Source: Streptomyces sp. SID13031
GTDB lineage: Bacteria > Actinomycetota > Actinomycetes > Propionibacteriales > Kribbellaceae
Direction of reading: 5' to 3'
Length of the DNA stretch: 64,000 nt
Assembly (NCBI RefSeq): GCF_010548305.1
Contig: NZ_JAAGLV010000007.1
Span: forward strand, 1-64,000
Under the pieces are notes generated by a model, which saw only the letters and a list, made by a program, of their open reading frames with translations, ran no database searches and was not told the DNA's origin. Both the position numbers and the translations under genes were made by a program. Below, piece after piece: positions 42,345 through 50,599 of this stretch; position 1 is the stretch's first letter; the number at the start of each line of letters is the position of its first letter.

Positions 42345-43718
42345 TCACCCGCCTAGCATCGTCTCGATCCGGTCCATCGCCTGTTCCTCGCGACCGTCGA
42401 GGCATTTGGCGTAGATCCGCATCAACACCTCCAGTGACTGCCCTGCCCAGTCGGCAACGCGCTTCGGTTCGACACCACTGGCCAGCCAAGTCGAGACAGC
42501 AGCGTGCCGCAGGTCGTAGGGGCGCTTGGCCAGCTTGGAGGCGCGGGCCATCTCTTCACCGAACGCCGCAACTCGGGCGGCGCTCCAGATTGTCTGATAG
42601 GTCTTGCCGGGCACCATTCCACCTCGCTGTCCCCAGAACAGCCGTCCGTGCGGATCAACGCCGAACTGCTCTAGGTGCTGGTGGTAGATCCCGGTCAGCT
42701 TTGAGGGGCACGGTGTCCACCGTCCCGTCCCTACGTCGCGATGCTTCAGTTGTCGCTTGTCTCGCTCCTCGCCATCATCGGTCCACGCACCGCCCGCGAA
42801 TGGGGTGGAGCCGGTCAGATAGAGCTTGCCCCGGCCTTCGTCGGGAATGTGCAGGTTGGCCTTGGTCAACTCCGCCGCCTCGCCGGGCCGCAGCGCGGCG
42901 TAGTACATGCTGGCAAAGAAGGCGACCATTCGCGGCCCGCTGCCGGGGAGGCTGCCCACGGCCTGCAGTAGTGCCTCAGCCTGTTGTGGATTGGGGACAG
43001 TCGCCGGATCAACTACATCTGCGGTGTACTTCGCCCGCCGTTCCTTCTTGATGGTCGTGATCGGGTTAGCTGCTAGGTGACCCTCTTCGACTGCAAATTC
43101 GCACAGGTTCCACAACACCGCACGCCGGCGTGCCATGTAGGTGCGCGACGCGGGCTTTCCGTCGAGTTTGGTCCCGACCGCAGCGAGGGCGGCCCGGATC
43201 GTTTCGGCCTTGGCGAGATCATTGAGTTGTTTACTGTTTCCGGCAGCACACTTAAGCAATGCCTGAACATCCTCCGGCGCGTCGTTGCGACGGCCGGTAT
43301 TGAAAGCCCACTTGTACAGCGCACCTCGCAGCGCCTTGGCTTCCTTGCCAGTCTTCCGGCCCTTCAACATGACCGGGGTGACGGCAACCAAGGCGTCCAC
43401 GATGCTACGTCGGGAGTTTGCCGCCGCGCTTGGCCACTTCATGTCGATGTACTGGCAGGCGAAGTCGTAGAAGCTCACCTTGCTAGCGGTAACTCGCGCC
43501 TCGGAGATCGGCCGCCCGGTGTCGCAATAGAAGGCCTCACCACGACCGACGGCACTGACCAGCTTCGCTAGCTCTTTGTTGGCAAGAGTCCTGTTCGTCC
43601 TGGTCAGACTGAACCCCTCTTTGGCAACTCTCCAGCGAAGGGTGTAACTGTGCTTGCCTTTGGCAAGGTCATTGACCATCAATGTCTCGGACAGCCGAAC
43701 ATCAAACGTCGTCTCCAT
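42345..43718 (-). CDS. int: Tyrosine site-specific integrase
   Basis: 457 residues. The N-terminal arm-binding part and core-binding domain are followed by the catalytic domain (about 250-450). Catalytic residues are visible: Arg in 'MYYAALRPGEAAELT', the box II 'YDLRHAAVSTWL' with His and Arg, the Trp/His position in 'VADWAGQSLEVLMRIYAK' and the Tyr nucleophile in that same segment. It catalyses integration at, and excision from, the tRNA-Ser site. Overlaps the excisionase stop by one base (TGATG). Confidence 0.93.
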   Translation of the reverse strand: METTFDVRLSETLMVNDLAKGKHSYTLRWRVAKEGFSLTRTNRTLANKELAKLVSAVGRGEAFYCDTGRPISEARVTASKVSFYDFACQYIDMKWPSAAANSRRSIVDALVAVTPVMLKGRKTGKEAKALRGALYKWAFNTGRRNDAPEDVQALLKCAAGNSKQLNDLAKAETIRAALAAVGTKLDGKPASRTYMARRRAVLWNLCEFAVEEGHLAANPITTIKKERRAKYTADVVDPATVPNPQQAEALLQAVGSLPGSGPRMVAFFASMYYAALRPGEAAELTKANLHIPDEGRGKLYLTGSTPFAGGAWTDDGEERDKRQLKHRDVGTGRWTPCPSKLTGIYHQHLEQFGVDPHGRLFWGQRGGMVPGKTYQTIWSAARVAAFGEEMARASKLAKRPYDLRHAAVSTWLASGVEPKRVADWAGQSLEVLMRIYAKCLDGREEQAMDRIETMLGG

Positions 43719-43924
43719 CAGGCAGCCTCCTCCCGGCTATCGAGCCAGCGTTCAAGCTCGACTCTGCGAACGCGGATCTCCCCGTTGGGGAGTTTGATGC
43801 AGCGCGGCCCGACGCCCTTCGTTCGCCATTCGTAGAAGGTCGATCGGGAGACGCCCAGGTCTTCGCAGACCTCGGTGACGGTCAGTCGCGCACGGCTGGT
43901 GATCGCCGTCGTGGTGGCACTCAC
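43718..43924 (-). CDS. xis: Excisionase-like MerR-type HTH protein
   Basis: 68 residues from GTG after GGAG. The HTH_17 motif is clear: 'LTVTEVCEDLGVSRSTFYEW' followed by 'IRVRRVELERWLDSREE'. Small proteins of this kind next to an integrase direct excision by bending att DNA. TGATG coupling to int indicates co-translation. Confidence 0.88.
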   Translation of the reverse strand: MSATTTAITSRARLTVTEVCEDLGVSRSTFYEWRTKGVGPRCIKLPNGEIRVRRVELERWLDSREEAA

Positions 43925-43971
43925 GTCTGGTGTCTCCTTCTGGTGTTCGAGCACGGCTCTGGGCCGGAGAT

Positions 43972-44006
43972 GGCCTGACAGAACTGACAAAACTGACAAA
44001 ACCTCC
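43972..44006. repeat. Copy of the CTGTCAGTT-type repeat module
   Basis: GGCCTGACAGAACTGACAAA followed by ACTGACAAAACC is the same module found three more times at 56217-56345 (see there). Here it overlaps the end of the DUF3987 gene's downstream region, just before xis, 12 kb from the other copies. Confidence 0.75.
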
Positions 44007-44010
44007 GTGG

Positions 44011-45675
44011 TCATCGGTTCTCCGCAGGGGTGTTCAAGACCTGCGGGTGCACTTCGTAGGTGTGTGAGGGTCGGCCGCCCTTGCTGTTCTTCTCAGCTGC
44101 CTTGGGCCGGATGTGGCCGTGTTCGGCGAGGAGCCTGAGGGCAGGTTCGAGGTCTTCGGCGGTCGGGAATCGGTTGCTTTGGAGGCCGCGTAGGGCGTCG
44201 CGGCGGGCGAAGGTGTCGCGGCCGGTTCGGTCGCAGAATTTGGTGATCCAGGCGAGTACGTCGCGGGCGTCGTCCAGGTCGGGGTGGGAGCGGCCCATGA
44301 GGTCGTAGACGGCTAGAGCGTGGTCGAGGTAGTAGCGGCCGATGCGTTCAGCGGCGTGCATGGTGTCGTCGGTGATGGGGCCGGCGTAACCGGTGGTGAA
44401 GGTGTGGGCCAGGTGGAGCAGGGCGGCGATCCGGACGACGTGTCCGGCGAGCTTGGAGGCCCAGTCGGTGATGGGTGCAAGTTGCCCGGTCCGGGGGTGG
44501 AGTCGCGGTTCGATCCAGTCTTGGAAGTCGAGCAGGGTTTGGCGGGCATCGGGGGTGAGTTCGAGGTGGTGCGGGGTCTCGTGGTCGGCCAGGAGCAGGA
44601 CGAGGGTTTGCAGTGCGTCGCGGTAGGTGGTCTCGGTCGCTTCGGGGACGGGGGTTGGGGTGTTGTTGCGTTGTCCGACGGTGTTGACGGGAAGGCTGTA
44701 GAGGATGCGGCCCAGGACGCCCCGGTCGCGGAATCCTGGTTGTGAGGCGAGGCCTTGCAGGGTGGCGGGTTGGGTGGTGACTCCGAGCGTCATGGCGGGT
44801 CGCTCGATGGCTTCGGATTCGCGGCCTTTGCGGTCGACCTGGATCGGGTCGCCAACGTGAGCCTTGAGGAAAACGGCGAGGTTGGCCGACGCGGAGTAGC
44901 GGGTGCCGGTGAGGGTCGCGAACACGTCGCCTTCGGCCGACAGGACGGCGATCCGGCCGCCCTGTGCGGCCATCAGGGACACACACGCTTCCGGCGTCAC
45001 GTCGTCGGTCATGAGCCGGGGTGCGGCGGGTACGACGATGGCGGCGGCTTCCTTGGCGGCGGCGGTCGCGTCGGCCAATGCCTCCTGTGGGTTGGCTGTT
45101 GATACCTCGGCATGCTTGGCGAGTTTCTCGGCCTTGGCGTGGGCGATCCGTGCGGCGAGCTCGGCATCAACTCGAAGTTCTGCGGTGGCTTCCTGCAACG
45201 CGGTTTCGGCGGCGTTGAGCGCGCTAGTCATGACCCGGAACACCGGTGACTTACGCGAGCCGGGCGGCAGCGCGATGGCCGTGTAGAGGTTGACCTGTTC
45301 GAGCCAGGACCGATCGACCTGGACCAGGACCTTGCCGCCGGCGGCGGTGGACAGGCACGCGAGCGCGACGCATCCGGCCAGGTCGGTCGGTGTCTGGGTG
45401 GCTTCGGCGACAGCGCTGACCTGGTCGGCCAGCCACTCGGGGAACACATCGACCGGGAACGGCCGGAGCATCCGATCGGTCTTCAGCGGCACCGGTTCGC
45501 CGTCCCACACAGGCCCGGAATCGGCGCCCGCGGGAGTGCCCATTTGGTCGTGATGCATGGGTGTGTGCTGAAGGTTTTGGGTTGGTCTGATCGGTGTGGG
45601 TGGCGTGATCGGCTCGGGTTCGTAGAGGTCTTCGGGTGGCTCGATCAGGTGCCAGTCGATGTGTTCGGTGCTCAT
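44011..45675 (-). CDS. DUF3987 protein, probable replication helicase of the element
   Basis: 554 residues. The 'FPVDVFPEWLADQVSAVAEA' and 'CVALACLSTAAGGKVLVQV' segments (about 70-125) are typical of DUF3987 (YfjI-like) proteins. The P-loop is degenerate: 'IALPPGSRKSPVFRVM' in the Walker A position. A helical middle (about 150-215) and a C-terminal winged-helix-like end ('RGLQSNRFPTAEDLEPALRL') follow. In such elements it works with the prim-pol encoded upstream, which it overlaps by ATGA. It probably unwinds or loads at the origin. Confidence 0.82.
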   Translation of the reverse strand: MSTEHIDWHLIEPPEDLYEPEPITPPTPIRPTQNLQHTPMHHDQMGTPAGADSGPVWDGEPVPLKTDRMLRPFPVDVFPEWLADQVSAVAEATQTPTDLAGCVALACLSTAAGGKVLVQVDRSWLEQVNLYTAIALPPGSRKSPVFRVMTSALNAAETALQEATAELRVDAELAARIAHAKAEKLAKHAEVSTANPQEALADATAAAKEAAAIVVPAAPRLMTDDVTPEACVSLMAAQGGRIAVLSAEGDVFATLTGTRYSASANLAVFLKAHVGDPIQVDRKGRESEAIERPAMTLGVTTQPATLQGLASQPGFRDRGVLGRILYSLPVNTVGQRNNTPTPVPEATETTYRDALQTLVLLLADHETPHHLELTPDARQTLLDFQDWIEPRLHPRTGQLAPITDWASKLAGHVVRIAALLHLAHTFTTGYAGPITDDTMHAAERIGRYYLDHALAVYDLMGRSHPDLDDARDVLAWITKFCDRTGRDTFARRDALRGLQSNRFPTAEDLEPALRLLAEHGHIRPKAAEKNSKGGRPSHTYEVHPQVLNTPAENR

Positions 45676-46544
45676 GCGGCGGCGATCCCTTCGGCTCGAA
45701 AGCCTCCGTTGATGGCGGCTCGGATGTCTCGGTCGCTTTGCTCGGCTGCGTGTCCTGCATCGGTCAGTGAGGCGATGGCATCGGCGGTGTCGATCGCTCC
45801 GGCGGCGACCATCCGCGCAGCGCCTCTGGCAGCTCCGTACAGGGTCGTGCGCCGCTTACCCTCCGGGGCATTGCGTACGGCGGTCACAAGGGCACTGAGG
45901 AGCTTGTCCGGGTGGGAGATGCCCCCGCCTCCGGGGCGGGTGGTCGGTACGCCGGCGGGCGCGGCGTGGACGGGCGCGGGTGGCTCGCAGGCGGCCAGGA
46001 GTGCAGGCGGGGGCATCTCCACGTCGGTCGCGGTCTGGCCCCATGCGTAGGGGCGGTGGGTGCGGTGGTGGATCGAGGGCGGCAGCACGACGTAGCCGCC
46101 GTCGGCCTTGATGTCGATGCCGGGGCGACCGGGCATGGGCCGCGACGGCATGTCGTGGCCGGGGTGGCGGTAGTACAGGTGCAAGCCGCCGGAACCGCTG
46201 TGCACGTGCAGGGTCCTGGGTACGAGTCCTTCGGCCATCAGGGCGGACAGGCTGCGGTCGCCGCCGTGGGCGGGGTCCACGTCGATCACGAGCAGGCCGG
46301 ACGCGGCACCGGTCCGGACGGCGAGCTGACCATGCGGGACGGCGGCGACGATGGCGGCCAGGCGGTTGGGGTCGGTGGTGGCGGCGTAGAAGCCGTGGCA
46401 GGTCAGGTGACCGCAGCTCGCGGGGTCGTGCGCATCGGGCGGGCAGGCGTCGCAGTTGGCCACGGGGCGCTTGGAGCGTCCGAGCGCGAACACGGGCCAG
46501 CCGCGCATCGCGGCGTCCAGGGCGGCGGTCAGGAGATCTGTCAC
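45672..46544 (-). CDS. Bifunctional DNA primase/polymerase (prim-pol)
   Basis: 290 residues. The archaeo-eukaryotic-primase fold is shown by 'GWPVFALGRSKRPVA' at the start, a cysteine-rich insert (CDACPP... CGHLTCHGF), the metal site 'GLLVIDVDPAHGGD' and 'SGSGGLHLYYRHPG' with a following 'GIDIKADGGYVVLPPS'. A C-terminal helical domain follows at about 215-290. Probably primes replication of the excised element, with the DUF3987 protein in the same operon. Confidence 0.9.
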   Translation of the reverse strand: MTDLLTAALDAAMRGWPVFALGRSKRPVANCDACPPDAHDPASCGHLTCHGFYAATTDPNRLAAIVAAVPHGQLAVRTGAASGLLVIDVDPAHGGDRSLSALMAEGLVPRTLHVHSGSGGLHLYYRHPGHDMPSRPMPGRPGIDIKADGGYVVLPPSIHHRTHRPYAWGQTATDVEMPPPALLAACEPPAPVHAAPAGVPTTRPGGGGISHPDKLLSALVTAVRNAPEGKRRTTLYGAARGAARMVAAGAIDTADAIASLTDAGHAAEQSDRDIRAAINGGFRAEGIAAA

Positions 46545-46569
46545 AGCGGGAATCCCTTACTCGAGGAAG

Positions 46570-47052
46570 TCAGGCGGCGTTGGCTTGCGCCAGGGCGCGG
46601 GGCGCGTGGTCGCACATCGGGCAATCGGGGTCGGTGCCGTCGTGGTCGGCGTGAGCGATGCAGGCCTCACACCGGCCGTCCGATGTCGGGATGCAGTAGT
46701 CCCAGACCAGGCCACAGAGTCGGCAACGGCGCCGAGCTCGCATGGCTTTGTCCAGGGCGTTGAGCTGGTCCGGGGAGGCGACGCGGGACGGCTTGGCCAG
46801 GTCGAGGCGGTACAGCCAGGCCCAGCGCTGCCCGTTGCGCCACACCAGCAACGCGTAGGGCTCGTGGCCGCCCGGACACATCCGCATCGCGCGGAGCTGC
46901 CTGCGGGTGGCCAGACCACCCGGCGCCCATTTGAACCGGAACACAGGCGTCCCGCCGTGGTCCCAGCCGAGTGCGTACTTGCCGTCCCACAGCTCGATCC
47001 ACTGCGACCGGGCCGGGTGCAACGATGCGCGTTCCATCAGCGGCGCGGCCAT
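46570..47052 (-). CDS. RRQRL-motif zinc-binding protein
   Basis: 160 residues. 'GGLATRRQLRAMRMCPGGHE' carries the motif that names this family of mobile-element proteins. Two C-terminal zinc clusters are visible: CRLCGLVWDYC and CEACIAHADHDGTDPDCPMC. Such proteins accompany prim-pol genes in actinomycete elements; the role in replication or transfer is unproved. One-base TGATG overlap with the upstream small gene. Confidence 0.82.
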   Translation of the reverse strand: MAAPLMERASLHPARSQWIELWDGKYALGWDHGGTPVFRFKWAPGGLATRRQLRAMRMCPGGHEPYALLVWRNGQRWAWLYRLDLAKPSRVASPDQLNALDKAMRARRRCRLCGLVWDYCIPTSDGRCEACIAHADHDGTDPDCPMCDHAPRALAQANAA

Positions 47053-47252
47053 CAGAAGTGCCACCACCGGCGGCGCCGCTCAGCGGTGTCGAGCCGGTCA
47101 CGCGCGGCCAGCGCTTCGGCGGTCTCGTTGTCGGCGGAGTAGCTGGTGAAGTCAGCCAGCGCGGCCCGATACTCCTCGGACGGGGTCAGTGCCTCGTCTG
47201 CCGTGTCGGGCGTGCGGCTGGCCTTGGCGCGGGGCTTGCGTCGGGTGGCCAT
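47052..47252 (-). CDS. Small hypothetical element protein
   Basis: 66 residues starting MATRRKPRAKASRTP, basic at the N-terminus and helical and charged after, ending RRRRWWHF. Joined by TGATG overlaps to the genes on both sides, so it is certainly in the operon. It shares its ending with the next small protein (RRWKWR), suggesting they are diverged paralogs. No domain known. Confidence 0.68.
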   Translation of the reverse strand: MATRRKPRAKASRTPDTADEALTPSEEYRAALADFTSYSADNETAEALAARDRLDTAERRRRWWHF

Positions 47253-47416
47253 CAGCGCCACTTCCAGCGGCGCTTGTCGGCCTTGTCGAACCGTGTGTGT
47301 GCCTTCTTGGCGGCCGGTGACTTGTCGTTGGTGGCGTACTTCATCGACTCGCGGGCGGCGGCTTCGTACTCGTTGATGATCGCCTGGGCCTCAGGGCTAT
47401 TTTTCTTGCTTGCCAC
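47252..47416 (-). CDS. Small hypothetical element protein
   Basis: 54 residues from GTG (VASKKNSPEAQAII) preceded by GGAG. Helical and charged with a basic end (DKADKRRWKWR). TGATG coupling with the next gene. Similar in style to its neighbour; possibly both bind DNA or RNA, but this is not shown. Too short for any family call. Confidence 0.68.
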   Translation of the reverse strand: MASKKNSPEAQAIINEYEAAARESMKYATNDKSPAAKKAHTRFDKADKRRWKWR

Positions 47417-47430
47417 GGTGTGTGTCTCCT

Positions 47431-47742
47431 TCAGCGGTTGCGTCGGTGGTGGTCGATCAGGCGCCGGCCGATCCGGGTTCGGCGGCCGGTTCCTTTGCAG
47501 CGGCGGCAGTTGCGGAACGCCTTGCCTTGCGGGGCGCGGGACTTGCCCGTGCCTGCGCATTTGGTGCAGTTGGAGTAGGGAAAGATCAGGCAGCCGAGCA
47601 GGTAGAGCGCGGCGGCGGCGATCCCGGTCCCGGTCCAGATCGCGGCGCGCTGGGTGTGGGTGAGTGGCTGGGTCTCGGTGACGACGGAGGCGGGCAGGAA
47701 GGTCGAGGCGAAGAGCCAGACCAGATGATTGGCGGGCACCAC
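47431..47742 (-). CDS. Membrane protein with CxxCxGxG zinc motif
   Basis: 103 residues. A transmembrane segment (about 33-54, 'AAIWTGTGIAAAALYLLGCL') is followed by two DnaJ-like motifs, CTKCAGTG and CRRCKGTG, which would hold one zinc ion on the cytoplasmic side, and a basic tail. Proteins of this layout recur beside TraSA in pSAM2-like elements. Likely part of the transfer apparatus. Confidence 0.75.
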   Translation of the reverse strand: MVPANHLVWLFASTFLPASVVTETQPLTHTQRAAIWTGTGIAAAALYLLGCLIFPYSNCTKCAGTGKSRAPQGKAFRNCRRCKGTGRRTRIGRRLIDHHRRNR

Positions 47743-47990
47743 AGTCAGTCACCTTCTGTAGTCGAGTCTGGGCGTGACGGGTGGAGGCGAGGACTGCCGT
47801 TGGGTCGTCGCCGGAGATATCGGGAGTGAGTTAGGTGGCGGGAATCGGGTTAGGTTCCTCACTCGGTGAGTGAGATCGGGTCAATGTGGCTCTGACCTGC
47901 GGTTAGTTACCGAGTTAGCCGAGTTAACCGCCGCCTCGGACAGGCCCTGACCGGGCACTGTGAGCCTGTTCGAGGCACCGTGGCTTGCGG
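47743..47990. other. Intergenic control region with GAGTTA repeats
   Basis: No gene fits here. Between about 47825 and 47930 there are repeated words GAGTTAGG, GGGTTAGG and CCGAGTTA (twice), plus a CACTCGGTGAGTG palindrome (about 47860-47872). GTGGCTCTGACCTGC (47886-47900) is repeated exactly at 41179-41193 beside attL. This lies just downstream of the translocase gene, a usual place for the transfer locus (clt) or an origin. Confidence 0.45.
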
Positions 47991-50303
47991 CTAACTGGCC
48001 TTGTCGGTCGCGGTGCTGGTCTCGTCGTCGTCCGCGCCGGCGTCGCGCTCCCGGAGCACGATCGCGTCACGGACGGTAGCGGGATTGAGGGGGAACTTGT
48101 TGCCGGTCGAGGGGACCTTGATGCCGTGCTCGTCAGCCAGGATCTTGACCAGGGCCTTGCCGGACAGGTTCTGGTACGGCGTCCAGGTCGGTGCCAGGTC
48201 ACGCAGCAGAGCGGGCACGTCGGCGACCCCGACCGTGTCGGTGCCTAGCGCCTCGTCCAGGTCGGCGAGCAGGTCACGGGTCTCGATCTGCGGGCGCTTG
48301 ATGTCGGTCGGTTCGCCGAGGCCGCGCTTCTTGATCGCATCGAGCGCTCGTTCGATCAGCGGCGTGACCTGGTCGTTGTCCTTGGCAACGGACAGGAAGT
48401 ACCACTGGATGATCTCGGAACGGTTGGAGCTGAATCCCTTGGTGACAGAGGTTCCCCGGTCCTTGCCGGGGATCAGGACGGTGGCGGTGATGCCTTCCTT
48501 GTACTTGCCCTGACCCAGCAGCGCGTCGTTGGCGTGGTGGTCGCCGACGTAGAACGCGATGCCGTTGGTGCAGTTGCGGGTGATGTCCCGCGGGATCGAC
48601 GTCGCGGTCGGTGCCTGCGTGGACGTGATCAGGTGGATGCCGTATTTGCGACCGAGCTGCACGATCAGCGTCGCGAGCGCACTGATCTCCTTGCCGTACT
48701 CCTCGTGGTTGTAGGCCACGTGCGCCTCTTCGAGCAGCGCGACGATCGGGTGCAGGCCGACGTTCTGGTCGGCGATCTTGCGGTTCACCTCGGCGAGCTC
48801 GTACTTGTCGAGTAGGTCACCGCGACGCTGCATCTCGTCGTGCAGTTCCTGAAGGTCATCGCGGATCTGGCGAATCGAGTCGTTGTCGGCGCCACGGACG
48901 TAGCGAGCACAACGCGGCCGGAACCGCTCGAAGTCGTAGTTCATGACCGGCACCCAGATCCGCAGTTCTGCGGTCGGGTCGAGCGCAACGCCCATCATCG
49001 TCGTCCGGGCCGCAGCCGACTTGCCCTGCTCCGGTGCGCCACCGACGATCGTGTTGCGGCCGATGATCGGCACGAACATGGCGTCACCGCGCAGCGTCCG
49101 GCCAGCGGGGACGCCCTTGAACACGTCCACCAGACCTTCCGCGAGCAACGGGTACGGCCCGGCGCCTTCGGCGAGCGCGCCCTTGTCCGCGACCCACAGA
49201 TCCAGGATTCCGGCCTCGTCGCCCACGGTCGGCCAGGTCTCCGACGCGGCCCGGTGAAGGCTCGTGGCCAGGTCCGTGCGGCGCTTGCAGATCTTCTCAG
49301 CAGCCACACCACCAGGCAGCCGCACCACCGCGTGCGTACCCCGGCCGGACTCACGCGCCGGCGTGATGTAGGTGAGCTTGTAGCCCTCCTTCAGGTAGCG
49401 GGTGATGTTCGGGATCCGCAGCGCTTCCAGCGCGCTGGCGATCGTTGACTCATCGATGTCGAGATCCCACTCGGATGCGGCGTTCACCACGAGCCAGTTC
49501 GGAGGCTCGGCGCGGCGCTTGCCCTCGCGGTAGCAGGCCAGCACCACCAGGAACGGCAGCGCCATCACGAACAGGCCCCACACCACTGACACAGCGGCGA
49601 TCATGAACCCGATCACGGCGAAGAACCCCAGCCAGACACCCGTGAACGATCCGTTGCCGGTGAGCTTCGTCAAGACGGCGATCACGAACACCGCCAGCGG
49701 GATACCGATCAGCGTCGCGGCCAGCACCTTAACCAGGCCGATGAACAGCCGGGGCAGGTCCATCAGGCGCTTGTGGCGGCGCTCGGTGGCCATCTCCTTA
49801 CGGTCGGCCCACTCCTTCAGCGCCTCGCGGTCACCGGCCGCCTCAGCGGCCCGCATCTGGCGCCTGTAGGTCCCGAAAGTCGAGCCGTCGTAAGCGCGCT
49901 TGGCGAACGACGTTGCACCCTGCACCACCGTCCACGTGTGGCGCATCGTCGCCTTACCGGCCTTCATCGTCGGCTCGTGGCCCCTGACCGCTACCGCTGC
50001 CGACTTCGCGACCCGAACCGGCGCCGTCGCACGGCGCACGACCAGCGCCCCGCGCGACTCAAGACGGCGGTCCAGCTCAGCCGACTCCTCCTCGGACAGC
50101 ACCTCGCCCTCGATCACGTCGGCGTCATGAACCTGGTCACCGTCTACCCGCTCCGCGTCCCCGTGAACAATCGGCTGAGCGTCGTCGTGAACATCGTCCT
50201 GAACGCCGCCGTGAACGCTGTCCTGAACGGTCTCGTGATCGGTCGTGTGGTCGGTGTCGTAGAGCCGGTGAACGTTGCTGTGGTTGTTGTCGGGCATGGT
50301 CAT
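47991..50303 (-). CDS. traSA: FtsK/SpoIIIE-type DNA translocase (TraSA-like)
   Basis: 770 residues. An acidic N-terminus precedes two clusters of membrane helices (about 195-280: 'VLAATLIGIPLAVFVIAVL', 'VSVVWGLFVMALPFLVVLAC'). The motor domain (about 380-640) has Walker A 'GGAPEQGKSAAARTTMM' and Walker B 'HPIVALLEEAHVAY'. A C-terminal winged-helix-like part follows (about 690-750). Such proteins alone drive transfer of double-stranded DNA between mycelia in pSAM2-type elements. The start overlaps the downstream reading of the 99-residue gene. Confidence 0.92.
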   Translation of the reverse strand: MTMPDNNHSNVHRLYDTDHTTDHETVQDSVHGGVQDDVHDDAQPIVHGDAERVDGDQVHDADVIEGEVLSEEESAELDRRLESRGALVVRRATAPVRVAKSAAVAVRGHEPTMKAGKATMRHTWTVVQGATSFAKRAYDGSTFGTYRRQMRAAEAAGDREALKEWADRKEMATERRHKRLMDLPRLFIGLVKVLAATLIGIPLAVFVIAVLTKLTGNGSFTGVWLGFFAVIGFMIAAVSVVWGLFVMALPFLVVLACYREGKRRAEPPNWLVVNAASEWDLDIDESTIASALEALRIPNITRYLKEGYKLTYITPARESGRGTHAVVRLPGGVAAEKICKRRTDLATSLHRAASETWPTVGDEAGILDLWVADKGALAEGAGPYPLLAEGLVDVFKGVPAGRTLRGDAMFVPIIGRNTIVGGAPEQGKSAAARTTMMGVALDPTAELRIWVPVMNYDFERFRPRCARYVRGADNDSIRQIRDDLQELHDEMQRRGDLLDKYELAEVNRKIADQNVGLHPIVALLEEAHVAYNHEEYGKEISALATLIVQLGRKYGIHLITSTQAPTATSIPRDITRNCTNGIAFYVGDHHANDALLGQGKYKEGITATVLIPGKDRGTSVTKGFSSNRSEIIQWYFLSVAKDNDQVTPLIERALDAIKKRGLGEPTDIKRPQIETRDLLADLDEALGTDTVGVADVPALLRDLAPTWTPYQNLSGKALVKILADEHGIKVPSTGNKFPLNPATVRDAIVLRERDAGADDDETSTATDKAS

Positions 50304-50599
50304 GCTCCCTTCACATCGACCAGCAGGACGCGAGGCGCGATGCCCTCGGCGGCGGTGCCGATCAGGTCACAGGTGGAGTGGTTCGGTGAGGTCCACACCG
50401 AGTCGGGCTCGGCGGCGTGCGACGCGGCGGCGATCCCTCGCGCCGGCCACAGCTCGACCGCAGCGACGACCATCGCCGACGCCTCGTCGTAGTCCACGTC
50501 ATCGGTGCGGGTGAGCAGGTAAAGGTTCATGCGCATCGGGGTTTCTCCTGCCAGCGTTGAGCTTGCGGGCGTGAACTCGGTGCCGAAGTTGAAGTTCAT
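50300..50599 (-). CDS. Small hypothetical element protein
   Basis: 99 residues starting MNFNFGTEFTPASS; ATGA overlap with the methyltransferase above and with the translocase below ties it into the operon. The core 'NLYLLTRTDDVDYDEASAMV' followed by 'VVAAVELWPARG' has the look of a small ferredoxin-like alpha/beta fold. A shorter start at MRMNLYLL is possible. Function unknown. Confidence 0.68.
   Translation of the reverse strand: MNFNFGTEFTPASSTLAGETPMRMNLYLLTRTDDVDYDEASAMVVAAVELWPARGIAAASHAAEPDSVWTSPNHSTCDLIGTAAEGIAPRVLLVDVKGA

Noticed and set aside
42345..43718. Element boundary at the integrase rather than at 41157
   Set aside because: The 63-bp att repeat puts the boundary beyond the two cargo genes, and the terminal repeats at 41235 and 56749 agree.
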